Source: Collinsella aerofaciens
Lineage (GTDB): Bacteria > Actinomycetota > Coriobacteriia > Coriobacteriales > Coriobacteriaceae
Assembly: GCF_902364945.1 (NCBI RefSeq)
Contig: NZ_CABJFS010000002.1
Span: forward strand, 186,001-250,000
Direction of reading: 5' to 3'
Length of the DNA stretch: 64,000 nucleotides
Numbering within the stretch: the stretch's first letter is position 1; each line of letters begins with the position of its first letter. Both the position numbers and the translations under genes were made by a program. The notes under the pieces were generated by a model. It was not told the origin of the DNA. It did not search any database and saw only the letters and a program-made list of their open reading frames with translations. Shown here in pieces: positions 52,285 through 60,694 of this stretch.

Positions 52285-53985
52285 TTAGTAGAAGTTCTGG
52301 ATCCGCTGCAGGTACATGACGGAATCGGGCAGTCCGCCCTCGCCAAAGGTCTTCTCGATGTACTCGATTAGGCCCTTCATCTCGTCGCGCACAAAGCTCA
52401 CGTTCATGGACTCAAACTTCTTGAGCACCTTGCGGGCGATGATGTAGTCCATGCCGCCCAGCTCGGTGCCGCCGCACGCCACGTACACGGGGATAAAGTC
52501 GTACATCTGCTTGATGATACGGTTACCAAAGGCCAGCTTAAAGCGAGTCTGCAGGTACTGGTCCAGCTTGTGCATCTTCTGGAGCAGCTCGTCGTCGATC
52601 ACGTACTCAACCTTGGCCTTCTGGAACAGATACTGCAGGTGGTCGGCCGTCACGTGCACGCGCTCGTGCGGCTCGCACTCAAACGCGTCGGCACGCTCGT
52701 TGAGCTCGATGGGGATCGCGCGGTCGTACACCTTGTCCGTGATGGTAAAGGTGGAGTCGTCGTTGTTGGCCGTGCCGATGAACCACAGGCTGTCGGGGAT
52801 GGTGAGCTTGCCGTCGTGCAGGCCCTTGGGGTCGGCGGCCCACTGGGTGGGCACCAGGTCGAGCACCCACTCGTCGTGGCTGGGCATCTCGAGCACCGAT
52901 AGGATCTCGGCAAAGTAGTACTCCACGCGGGCGAGGTTCATCTCGTCGAGCACGATCATGGACGGGTCCTGGCGAAGGCCCGCCTCGTACACGGCACGGA
53001 GGAACTCGGTCTCGTTAAAGCGCTTGGAAAACTCGTTAAAGTAGCCGAGTACCTCGGTGCGGTCGCGAAAGCTCGGCTGCACCGACACGATGGTCGCGGG
53101 GTTGTCCAGGTAGCGGCTAAAGCTGTAGGGCAGCGACGTCTTACCGGTACCCGAGATGCCCTCCAGGATCAGCAGCTTGGAGGCGGCCATGCCGGCCACA
53201 AAGCGGCGGATGATTTCGGGCGTGTAGTAGAGCTTCATCTGGCTGCACGCAAACGCGCGGAAGCTGTCGACAAAGTCCTCCAGAGAGATGGCATCGTCGT
53301 AGACCGGCGTTTCCCAGTCGCGGTACTTAAGGTCCACCAGGGACAGCTTGGGGAAGCGGTTGGCCTGGGCGATTTCTTTTTCCTCGGCAAGGGTCTTGGC
53401 CTCGACGGTGGCCTTGGCCATGGCGGCCGCGGCGTCCTTGACGCCCGCGCCATCGAGCGCGAGCGACGCGTTGCCCGACATGACGGCCGTCGCCGGTGCG
53501 CCCTCGCCCGCAGGCGCACCGGCGCCCGCAGCGGCGCCCACCACGTTGCCCACCGTGGGCAGGTGGTCGTCGGCAAGAGCCGAGGCACCCACGTACGGAA
53601 TCTGCTTGGTACCGCCCATGGCATTGACCTTGAGCGCCAGCAGCTTGTTCTTCTCGTCCATGAGGTCGAGTACCTGCTTGTTCAGGCGGCCGATCTCGCG
53701 ATAGAGCGCCTTGTTGGACGTGTCGTCGCGATGCAGGCGGCGGTTGATACGGTAGCGGTAGACCAGGATGGCCACGATCAGCACGGGGACCGCGATGAGC
53801 ATGGCAAACAGAATGACCGCGCCGATCTTGCCCACCAGGTCAAACGTGGTGAAGTAGGTCATAAAGATGTTGAAGTACTCAACCCAGCCAAACACCAGCA
53901 GGTTAAGGATGGAGCTCACAACGGCAACGACGTTGTAGACAACCTTTGCCAGCAGCTCCCAGGCAAATCCCAGAAACTCACTCAC
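52285..53985 (-). CDS. Membrane-anchored McrB-like AAA+ ATPase
   Basis: 566 residues, start GTG with AGGAGG upstream, overlapping the sipW-like copy 2 stop. Two hydrophobic N-terminal stretches (about residues 11-45 and 53-76) anchor it, then RYRINRRLHRDD and a coiled-coil/linker. The AAA+ domain has Walker A GISGTGKTS (276-284), Walker B IVLDEMN (344-350) and the sensor-1 segment FIGTANNDDSTFTITDKVYD (402-421), which is the McrB-clade pattern. McrB-family ATPases normally act with nucleases in restriction. Here no nuclease is encoded, and the membrane anchor and neighbours suggest work on exported proteins. Confidence 0.8.
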   Translation of the reverse strand: MSEFLGFAWELLAKVVYNVVAVVSSILNLLVFGWVEYFNIFMTYFTTFDLVGKIGAVILFAMLIAVPVLIVAILVYRYRINRRLHRDDTSNKALYREIGRLNKQVLDLMDEKNKLLALKVNAMGGTKQIPYVGASALADDHLPTVGNVVGAAAGAGAPAGEGAPATAVMSGNASLALDGAGVKDAAAAMAKATVEAKTLAEEKEIAQANRFPKLSLVDLKYRDWETPVYDDAISLEDFVDSFRAFACSQMKLYYTPEIIRRFVAGMAASKLLILEGISGTGKTSLPYSFSRYLDNPATIVSVQPSFRDRTEVLGYFNEFSKRFNETEFLRAVYEAGLRQDPSMIVLDEMNLARVEYYFAEILSVLEMPSHDEWVLDLVPTQWAADPKGLHDGKLTIPDSLWFIGTANNDDSTFTITDKVYDRAIPIELNERADAFECEPHERVHVTADHLQYLFQKAKVEYVIDDELLQKMHKLDQYLQTRFKLAFGNRIIKQMYDFIPVYVACGGTELGGMDYIIARKVLKKFESMNVSFVRDEMKGLIEYIEKTFGEGGLPDSVMYLQRIQNFY

Positions 53986-54727
53986 CGTCGGTATCCTCCT
54001 GCTTGGTCGCGTTCATCGCCGCCTCGGCCTCGGCCTTCAGACGACGGGCTTCCTCGAGCTTGGCCTCGGCCTGGGCGAGCTGCTCGGCGGCGTTATCGGC
54101 GGCAACGGTGGCGGTGTCACCCTTGCCCTCGGCATCCACGATGGCAGCCGCGGCGGCCAGGCGGTCTTCCTCGGCCATAGCGCGCTTAAGGTTCATGCCC
54201 ACCACGATAAGGTGATACACCTGGTAGATAAAGAACAGCAGCATGGGCAGGACAATCACGATGAGGAAGCCCATAGAGCTGGACAGGAAGTCCATGACCT
54301 TGCCCATCTGCGGCAACGCGAACAGGTACTTACCAACGATGTCTCCGTCGCTGATGATGTGCGTATCGGCCACGTCGTTGTTATCGCCCTTGGTGGTAAA
54401 GCTGCGCATGCCGTTGACCTCGTCGATGGCGGCGATGCGGTGCGTGTTGAGCGCGTACTCGTTGTCGATGATGGTGTGGAACGTCACGATGTCGCCCACC
54501 TCGAGCTTAGAGGTGTCGCACTTTTGGATGACGATGAGGTCGCCCTTGTTAAACGTGGGCGCCATGGAGTCGGACTGCACGGCGAGCGGGGTGAAGCCGG
54601 CGATGTCCGAGACACTGCCGTCCTCGCGCGTGGCGAGCGTGGTGAACGCGTACAGGGCCGCTACCAGGATGATGATCCACATGACGACGCTCAGTGCGAT
54701 GGATGCGGCTTTTTTAACAGATTGCAT
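53978..54727 (-). CDS. SipW-like signal peptidase I, copy 2
   Basis: 249 residues. The first helix is at about residues 8-30, the catalytic Ser is in SDSMAPTF (residue 54), and His 96 is in LNTHRIAA, the SipW type. A second helix pair follows (GFLIVIVLPMLLFFIYQVYHLIV), then a coiled-coil tail rich in A and E. It overlaps the AAA gene by eight bases. It shares domain order with copy 1 but is clearly diverged, suggesting different substrates. Confidence 0.87.
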   Translation of the reverse strand: MQSVKKAASIALSVVMWIIILVAALYAFTTLATREDGSVSDIAGFTPLAVQSDSMAPTFNKGDLIVIQKCDTSKLEVGDIVTFHTIIDNEYALNTHRIAAIDEVNGMRSFTTKGDNNDVADTHIISDGDIVGKYLFALPQMGKVMDFLSSSMGFLIVIVLPMLLFFIYQVYHLIVVGMNLKRAMAEEDRLAAAAAIVDAEGKGDTATVAADNAAEQLAQAEAKLEEARRLKAEAEAAMNATKQEDTDGE

Positions 54728-54787
54728 GATGTCCCTTACTACCGTGTCTGACTAGGTCGTGCGCGGCCCGGTGGCCGCCGTGCGTAT

Positions 54788-55591
54788 CTACTGTTCCTCG
54801 ATGCCCTCAAAGCGCATCGAAACCGAATAGTTAGCTCCCTTTAGCATATTAGTGCAATTTGGGTCCGTCCCCTCGAGCCATATGCGAACGGTCACCGGCT
54901 TGTCCGTTTCTTTTATCAGGTCGAACATATCGCTGGCCGAGGTTGCCGTACCCGAATCGAGTCCAAAGACCGTGACAGAACCCGATGAGCCGCCACCCCC
55001 GTTGGGGTTGTAGACCCAGGTGTGGCCGTCGGCGGTAAAGCTCATGCGCATGGCGCTGGCCATGCCCTGCGTTTCGGAGCTAAACCGCGTGCCGGATGCG
55101 CCGTTGTCGCCGTCCTGGCCGGTCAGGCGCACGCGCAGGTCCGTGCTGCTCATAAAGTGCAGCGTAAACTCCAGGTAGGCGCCGGCGGCGGGATCGGCGG
55201 TGGAACCATCCTCGAAGGTAAAGGTCTGGTAGTCGCTCGTGGTGACGGGTTTGAGCTTGGATGCGTCGATGTCCACGCCCTTTTCGCTGGCGATGCGCGC
55301 CGAGATCTGGTCGAAGCCCAGGCTGTGGACGTATTCGTCGAAGGTGGCATGCTCGTCCAGGTCAAAGCGCAGCGAACCGTCAGCGTTGGCGTCGATCATG
55401 AGCATGCGGGTTTTGGCGCTATCGGCGATGGAGAACCAGGCAAAGGTTGCCATGGCTATCGCCACCAGGGCAAACAGGACCAGCACCACGGTGGTGGTGA
55501 GCTTGCGGCGCAGATCGGTGTCGGCGGGCACGGCGGCGTTGGGCTTGCCGGTGGCGGGCGTGCAGTTGGCGGCGGGTTGCTTACGCGCCAT
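54788..55591 (-). CDS. SipW-type exported protein, paralogue 1
   Basis: 267 residues. A basic lead (DLRRKLTTTV) and a hydrophobic helix (about residues 32-48) end in ATFAWFS, the SipW/camelysin-type cleavage context. The mature part is Asp/Gly/Ser-rich and predicted as beta strands. The end carries the family motif WLEGTDPNCTN (shared by paralogues 3 and 4 in similar form). It is the last of the four before the signal peptidase. It is likely to form surface fibres or matrix, as TasA and camelysin do, but this is inference. Confidence 0.75.
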   Translation of the reverse strand: MARKQPAANCTPATGKPNAAVPADTDLRRKLTTTVVLVLFALVAIAMATFAWFSIADSAKTRMLMIDANADGSLRFDLDEHATFDEYVHSLGFDQISARIASEKGVDIDASKLKPVTTSDYQTFTFEDGSTADPAAGAYLEFTLHFMSSTDLRVRLTGQDGDNGASGTRFSSETQGMASAMRMSFTADGHTWVYNPNGGGGSSGSVTVFGLDSGTATSASDMFDLIKETDKPVTVRIWLEGTDPNCTNMLKGANYSVSMRFEGIEEQ

Positions 55592-55593
55592 GG

Positions 55594-56574
55594 CTACTCA
55601 CCGTCCAAGGTCGCAAAGAGGGCCAGGTGCAGGGTGCCTGGATCCTGATAGAGATAGTCGGCGCTATCGGGGTCGGCTCCCTCGATGTAGTAATAGATGT
55701 CCAGGCGATAGGTCTGGCCCAGCGCCAGCGTGGCGAGCGAGTTTTGCGGGCGCTCGGCCGTCTCGCCGGCGTCCAGGGTAAAAGCGGCCGGGTCCTGCGT
55801 CACGTTGGCACCGCAAGCGAGCTGGCCGTTTTGCCAGCCCAGCAGCATGCCATCGGCGTAGCCCGCCAGGCCCGCAGGCGCGGTCGTGGGATGCTCGCCG
55901 CGATGGCCGCTGTCGGAACTGTCGAGCTCAAAGATGTTGGTGGCAAGCACCTGGCTGCCGCTCGAGATCTTGATGCCCACGCGGGCCGCGCGCAGCAGCT
56001 CGGCGTCGGCACCCTGCGGAACCAGCGATTCGGCCAGATACAGGCTCACCTTGCCCTTAACCTTGCTGGCGCCCGTGCCCGTAATGGTGGGACGCAGGTC
56101 AATCCAGCCGTGATAGTAGGTGGAGCCGTTGTCTTTTGCCTGCTCAAACACCGTGGCATCGCCGGCTGAGTTGTTTTGCGCGCAGGCCGCAAAGCCGTTG
56201 AGGTCAAAGGTCGAGACCGGGTAGAGCGTCGCGACCCCGCTCGCGGTGGAGGCCAGAGATGCATCGCCTTGCTGCGACCAGCTGCCGGCATCGGCGTCGC
56301 CCAGCTCCAATACCAGCTTGGACGTGTCGCTGTGCACGCTCACCGAGTTGGTGTTGACCTTCATGTTGCTGGTGAACCAGGCATAGGTTGCGGCACTCAG
56401 CGTGGCGGCGAGTGCCACCATGACGAGCACGATGTAGGCACGCGCGCGACGGGCGTGACGGCGGGCGGCGGAGTCCAAACCCACAGCGCGCTCGGCGGCA
56501 GCGGCGGGTACGGTCCCCGGGGTTGCGCCCGCGGACTCGCTGGCGCCTACCTGCATGTGCTTATTCTTGTGCAT
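55594..56574 (-). CDS. SipW-type exported protein, paralogue 2
   Basis: 326 residues. The cytoplasmic lead of about 45 residues (Ala/Gly-rich, then RRHARRARAYIV) is followed by a helix ending ATYAWFTSN. The beta-rich mature part contains a segment on which most paralogues agree (TYYHGWIDLRPTI). The C-terminal motif is YIEGADPDSADY, lacking the Cys that the other three keep. It starts three bases before the end of its neighbour, inside the operon. Confidence 0.75.
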   Translation of the reverse strand: MHKNKHMQVGASESAGATPGTVPAAAAERAVGLDSAARRHARRARAYIVLVMVALAATLSAATYAWFTSNMKVNTNSVSVHSDTSKLVLELGDADAGSWSQQGDASLASTASGVATLYPVSTFDLNGFAACAQNNSAGDATVFEQAKDNGSTYYHGWIDLRPTITGTGASKVKGKVSLYLAESLVPQGADAELLRAARVGIKISSGSQVLATNIFELDSSDSGHRGEHPTTAPAGLAGYADGMLLGWQNGQLACGANVTQDPAAFTLDAGETAERPQNSLATLALGQTYRLDIYYYIEGADPDSADYLYQDPGTLHLALFATLDGE

Positions 56575-56587
56575 TTAGCTCGCCCCC

Positions 56588-57424
56588 TTATGCCTTGGCT
56601 GCGGCAAAGGCAAGCTGCAGCACCACATCGCGGGCCTGAGCCTCGTCGATGCAATTGGCGTCGCAGCCTTCCATGTACACAACGTAGCGAACGCTTGCCA
56701 CTTCGTTGGCGGCTAGCGTACAGACGGGCGTGGCGCCTGCGCGCGCCGCGGGCGTGTCGCCGGTGCCGTCCATGCTGTAGGCGCTTATGGCGCGCGCGGG
56801 ATCGGCGGTGTAGGCCCAGCCCGAGGCGCCAGCTGCCACGACCACGCCGTCTTGCGCGGTGGTGCGCCTACTGGTGGCGCCCGCGGTATTGCCCAGATCG
56901 TCGCAGGTAAAGATATGCGTTTGCGTGCCCGACTGGGTTGCAATTACCAGGCCCAGGCGCAGCGCGGCCAGCAACTGCGGATCGCTCGTCACGCCCATCT
57001 GGCCCTGATACAGGTACACGTTGAGTGCGCTATCGCTGCCCTTAAGGTACAGCGTGCCCGAAAGGGCGTAGTCGTCCAGCTGCGCGGTGCAGTCGGCGTA
57101 GTCGGTCGTGATGCCCGCGGCGTTTTGGAACGTGCCGCGCCAAAAGCGGGAAAGGTCTGCCGTCGAGATGGGATAGAGTGTCTTGTCGGCAGCGGCAAGC
57201 GTTGCCGTCGTGTCCCAGGGTCCGTTGGCCGAAAGGCCAATCTGCAGGTCGGAGCTCTCGTCGCTTACCGTGTGCGCCACGGGCGTCACGTTGGTGAAGC
57301 GCGAGTTGCTAAACCAGGCGTAGGTGGCGGCGCTCAAGGCGGTTACCAGCACCAACATCCATGCGGCCGCGGCAACCATGCGACGGCGCGAGCTCAGGAT
57401 GTCTTTGATGTTCGACGCACTCAT
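56588..57424 (-). CDS. SipW-type exported protein, paralogue 3
   Basis: 278 residues, ATG with AAGGGGGC upstream. The N-terminal lead RRRMVAAAAWMLVLVTALSA ends ATYAWFSNS, the same cleavage motif as its neighbours. The mature part is beta-rich (VAHTVSDESSDLQIGLSANG at its start). It ends with YMEGCDANCIDEA and a final hydrophobic strand LQLAFAAAKA, which paralogues 1 and 4 also have. It is encoded 11 bases after paralogue 4. Confidence 0.78.
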   Translation of the reverse strand: MSASNIKDILSSRRRMVAAAAWMLVLVTALSAATYAWFSNSRFTNVTPVAHTVSDESSDLQIGLSANGPWDTTATLAAADKTLYPISTADLSRFWRGTFQNAAGITTDYADCTAQLDDYALSGTLYLKGSDSALNVYLYQGQMGVTSDPQLLAALRLGLVIATQSGTQTHIFTCDDLGNTAGATSRRTTAQDGVVVAAGASGWAYTADPARAISAYSMDGTGDTPAARAGATPVCTLAANEVASVRYVVYMEGCDANCIDEAQARDVVLQLAFAAAKA

Positions 57425-57435
57425 GTCCAGCCCCC

Positions 57436-58320
57436 TTACGAACGCTTGCCGGCAAAGCGCAACGCCAGCGATTGCAGGCTGGTGGCGGCCAGGTTGTTGG
57501 TGCAATCGGGGTCGCAGCCTTCCAGCCACACGTATACATCCACACGCACGGGCGTGCTACGGTTGGCGCCCTTGGCAGCGGCGGGCAGGCTGCAGATCTT
57601 GGTCGTGGCCTCCTTGAGGCTCACGATGCCGGTGTCTTCGTTGTAGTCGCAGAAATTTGCGCTGGTCAGCTGGTCAAAATGAACTGTTGTTCCATCGGAG
57701 CGGGTGCTGTCGAGCACCAGGTGATTCTGCTCGTTCTCGCCGGCATCCTTGCCGTCGAGCGTGTTGTAGCGCGCCTGGGGATTGCGCTCGCCCGAGACCT
57801 CAAAGACGTACTGGCCCGTAACGGTGTCGCCCTGCCCCGGAGCATAGGTAACCAGGCCCACGCGCAGGGCGGTGGAGATGGGGTTTGCCGGGTCCTGCTC
57901 GGTAAAGTCGATGCCCGACAGGTACACGTCGGTCGCGGCCGAATTGGTAGCCAGGTACAGGGAGGTCTTGTAGTAGTCGGAGTGCTCAGCGGCGCCAAAC
58001 ATGCTGGCAAAGAGCGAGTCCTGGGTGGTTCCGCCGGTAAAGCCCGTTACCTTTTGGAAGCCGTTGAGCACGTTGTCGGTCGAGACGGGATCGAGCAGGC
58101 CCGAAAAGCTCAGGCCGGCGTTGGTCTTGTACTCGCCGTCGTATTCGTTGGAGATAAGGAAGGTCACGCCCGTGCCGGCGGCCATCTTGACGTCGGTGAT
58201 ATGGCGGTTGGCGTTGTAGATGTACCAGGCATACGTTACGGCTCCGGCAGCAGCAAGGGCCACCAGCAACGTGGCGAGCATGCGATTGAACTGTTTTCGC
58301 AGCGAGCGCGCGTCCGACAT
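57436..58320 (-). CDS. SipW-type exported protein, paralogue 4 (first operon gene)
   Basis: 294 residues, ATG after GGGGGAGGGG. The lead MSDARSLRKQFNRML and a helix ATLLVALAAAGAVTYAWYIY give the SipW-type signal (TYAWY). The mature region is beta-rich with acidic loops. The C-terminus has YVWLEGCDPDCTN, the clearest copy of the shared motif, followed by SLQSLALRFAGKRS. It is the most upstream gene and lies beside tRNA-Val, transcribed in the opposite direction. Confidence 0.78.
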   Translation of the reverse strand: MSDARSLRKQFNRMLATLLVALAAAGAVTYAWYIYNANRHITDVKMAAGTGVTFLISNEYDGEYKTNAGLSFSGLLDPVSTDNVLNGFQKVTGFTGGTTQDSLFASMFGAAEHSDYYKTSLYLATNSAATDVYLSGIDFTEQDPANPISTALRVGLVTYAPGQGDTVTGQYVFEVSGERNPQARYNTLDGKDAGENEQNHLVLDSTRSDGTTVHFDQLTSANFCDYNEDTGIVSLKEATTKICSLPAAAKGANRSTPVRVDVYVWLEGCDPDCTNNLAATSLQSLALRFAGKRS

Positions 58321-58550
58321 GCCCCTCCCCCATTTGCCGCGTTGTAAACTGCCTGGGCACGACTTGCCCATAATGAAACCATTTTACGCGAACGTGCAGT
58401 TCATCGGGGGTACAAACGCGACTTTCCGCGTGCTGTTCGCGCTGCATCGGGGCGGATAGGGTCGCAAATCGGCGCTTTTTAAAAAATAGTTCTTGCCACT
58501 GGGTGGGAGCTCCGTTATATTATTCCCTGCGCACTCGCGCACCCTTGATC
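58321..58550. promoter_or_regulatory. Divergent gap between the SipW operon and tRNA-Val
   Basis: The tRNA-Val promoter TTGCCA-N17-TATATT lies at 58493-58521, 29 bases before the tRNA. No equally good promoter for the SipW operon was found by eye in the 58321-58480 stretch, and no small gene is seen. Confidence 0.65.
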
Positions 58551-58625
58551 GGGCGTTTAGCTCAGGGGGAGAGCGCTTCCCTGACACGGAAGAGGTCAGA
58601 AGTTCAAATCTTCTAACGCCCACCA
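58551..58625 (+). tRNA. tRNA-Val (anticodon GAC)
   Basis: 75 nt with acceptor GGGCGTT/AACGCCC, encoded CCA and anticodon loop CTGACAC (GAC). It is the only plus-strand tRNA in the window and the only one without a hairpin tail; a mobile-island remnant follows it. Confidence 0.95.
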
Positions 58626-58632
58626 AATGTTC

Positions 58633-58672
58633 AACCGGTCTAGTTGCGGAAATGCGGTAGACCGGTTTCTTG
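58633..58672 (+). terminator. tRNA-Val terminator
   Basis: A 10-bp perfect stem, AACCGGTCTA/TAGACCGGTT, around a loop of about 15 bases, then TCTTGT. Confidence 0.7.
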
Positions 58673-58682
58673 TATATAGTGC

Positions 58683-58705
58683 TGTATCCCAAATGTATCC
58701 CAAAA
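58683..58705 (+). repeat. Tandem 11-bp repeat after tRNA-Val
   Basis: TGTATCCCAAA occurs twice without a gap. Such short direct repeats near a tRNA can be arm-type sites of a tyrosine integrase; no integrase gene is present here. Confidence 0.45.
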
Positions 58706-58707
58706 GG

Positions 58708-59027
58708 CGGCGCGCGAGCACTCGCTGGAGGCGGCGATGAGGGACATCGCCAGAAACGACCTGGTCATCCTGGACGAGTTCGGCTACGTGCCGCTGGACC
58801 TCGACAGCGCGAGGCTGCTGTTCCAGGGGGTGTCGGACTGCTACGAGAGGCACAGCCTGGTCATCACCACAAACATTGAGTTCAGTAAGTGGGGCACGGT
58901 CCTGGGGGACGACAAGATGGCGGCGGCGATGATCGACCGCATCGTCCACCACGGCCGCCTGGTCGAGTTCACCGGCGCGAGTCACCGTATGGAGGCGACG
59001 CTCATGCTCGGCAAGGCGGTGGGATAG
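58708..59027 (+). pseudogene. IS21-family helper ATPase (IstB) 3' fragment
   Basis: An in-frame stretch of about 105 residues ending in TAG at 59027. It has LVILDEFGYVPLDLDSARLL (the Walker B region) and HSLVITTNIEFSKW, then DRIVHHGRLVEFTG, all typical of IstB C-termini. The 5' part with the Walker A motif, and the istA transposase, are missing. The sequence from 59028 to about 59100 probably is the right end of this insertion sequence, as GACAAACTGA-type terminal bases occur there. Confidence 0.85.
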
Positions 59028-59054
59028 GTTAACGCGGCGTGTTTGCCAAAGTGC

Positions 59055-59430
59055 TCAATTTGGTCGCGCCACAATGTTCAGTTTGTCGTCGACACAAACA
59101 GCGGCTCCCGCGTTTGGCAGCCCCGTGGTCCCAGCGGGCGCGGGGGGGACCGAGAAGAGCCAGGGCTCCGCCTCCTTGAGCGCGCCCACGTCGCCCCCGT
59201 GTTCGTCGAGAAGGGCACGCGCGGCCTTGACGCTCCGCGCCCCAGCGAGCCTGAGCTCAGTACTCCACGCGCTCGTCGGCTGCTGCGCCCTCCACCGCTT
59301 CGATCTCCGAGCGAAGGGCGTCCGCCACCTCTGCCGACCTCGCGTCCTCTTGCCCTTCCGCGAGCTCGACCTTCGCCGCCTCGTCGCCATGAGTCTCACC
59401 GTCCATGTATCCTGCTTTCAAATCGCGGCA
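59055..59430 (-). pseudogene. Phage scaffolding-protein remnant, broken by frameshift and an insertion sequence
   Basis: One frame gives KAARALLDEHGGDVGALKEA and then PAGTTGLPNAGAA, the pattern of Gp20-type phage scaffold protein C-termini. Upstream, a different frame begins MDGETHGDEAAKVELAEGQE and runs to a TGA, suggesting a frameshift near 59255. After PNAGAA the sequence is that of the insertion-sequence end. The piece is too short and broken to function. Confidence 0.55.
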
Positions 59431-59505
59431 GGCACAACAAGGCGCCCGCCCAGTTATTCGATACGAGCAGCCTAGACGGGCGTCACAAAGTGGCAGAGGG
59501 GCACG

Positions 59506-59541
59506 ACTCTAATGCCAGGCATCTGCTGGTATCATTAGAGT
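59506..59541. promoter_or_regulatory. Inverted repeat upstream of the DUF262-HEPN genes
   Basis: ACTCTAATG (59506-59514) and CATTAGAGT (59533-59541), with CCAG/CTGG inside, form an extended hairpin or operator about 90 bases before the DUF262 start. The rest of 59431-59630 shows no gene. Confidence 0.5.
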
Positions 59542-59630
59542 GCAGCATTGGTTATGGGAGAGGACTTCACATCCCACAGCCAGTCAGACCTAAGTTGGCT
59601 TCGTCCTGCTATAGATTGAGGTGAAGGCGA

Positions 59631-60689
59631 TTGACTGATCAACAAAGTGAGACGATCGAGATTTCCGAACAGATTCGCGACAAGAAAAAGGATGTGCGAT
59701 TCAGCACTCGCGAATACGTTGCGGAATACCTCATCAATAAGTTCAATGCTGATGCATTCTACATTCCGCTTGACTATCAACGGAACTTCGTTTGGACGGA
59801 CGTTGACTGCAGCTACTTTATTGAGTCTGTGCTGATTGGCCTGCCCATTCCCTACATGTTCTTTGCCGATGCTGAAGATGGCAGAACGGAAATCGTTGAT
59901 GGAGCGCAAAGGATGAACGCCTTGGTGAACTTTGCCAGAGGCGATTTAACCTTGTGCAATCTAGACATCCTTACATCTGTCAACGGAAAGACCTATTCAG
60001 AACTTCCCATAGAGGTACAAAGAAGATTCGATAACGCGAGCTTTCGAGTGGTTTACCTTGAGGAAGGGACCACCTTTGACGTCCGACAGGAGATTTTTCG
60101 TCGTATCAATTCATCGGGCAAGCAGCTCAAATCGCAAGAAATTCGCCGTGGCTCCATGGGCGGCGATTTTACAAAACTAGTAAGCGAGCTCTCCAAAGAT
60201 CCGCTCTTTATAAAACTTGCCCCGTTAAGCGAGACGGCCCGCAAACACTACGATGACATGGAACTTGTCACTCGTTTCTTCGCCTATGCAGACGGCTACC
60301 CAGATTTCGAGGGTTACAAAGACCGCGTTGCTAGTTACCTGGATGAATACACGAAACGCATGAACATCGAGCTTGCCGAGTCACCTGACAAGCGCAATGA
60401 ACTCGTCGCTCGCTTCAAAGAAATGTTGGAATACGTTGAGAAGTGCTTGGGAGACAGGGGTTTCAAAAAGACACCGACAGGAAAAACGACTCCTCATGCG
60501 CGTTTCGAAGCTATTGCGGTCGGCGTTGCCGTGGCGTTGTCGGAGGACAAGGACCTTTCGCGCAAAGACATGTCTTGGGTTGATTGCGAAGAGTTCCAGA
60601 CCCTTGTGCGGTCAGACTCGGCAAACGTAAAGGCCAAGTTGAAAGCTCGCATTGATTTCGTTGCCAACAAGCTGAAGGCGGAGCGGTAA
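59631..60689 (+). CDS. DUF262 domain protein
   Basis: 352 residues, TTG start with GAGGTGAAGG upstream. It has the N-terminal DUF262 features: IPLDYQRNFVW (about 45-55), then EIVDGAQRMNALVNF, where the typical DGQQR is DGAQR. DUF262 is a ParB/sulfiredoxin-like nucleotide-binding module found in GmrSD-type and other defence proteins. The C-terminal DUF1524 HNH nuclease domain is absent; the C-terminal 150 residues are helical. The codon usage is less GC-rich than the housekeeping genes, as expected of transferred DNA. It is followed six bases later by a HEPN protein. Confidence 0.85.
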   Translation: MTDQQSETIEISEQIRDKKKDVRFSTREYVAEYLINKFNADAFYIPLDYQRNFVWTDVDCSYFIESVLIGLPIPYMFFADAEDGRTEIVDGAQRMNALVNFARGDLTLCNLDILTSVNGKTYSELPIEVQRRFDNASFRVVYLEEGTTFDVRQEIFRRINSSGKQLKSQEIRRGSMGGDFTKLVSELSKDPLFIKLAPLSETARKHYDDMELVTRFFAYADGYPDFEGYKDRVASYLDEYTKRMNIELAESPDKRNELVARFKEMLEYVEKCLGDRGFKKTPTGKTTPHARFEAIAVGVAVALSEDKDLSRKDMSWVDCEEFQTLVRSDSANVKAKLKARIDFVANKLKAER

Positions 60690-60694
60690 ACCTT

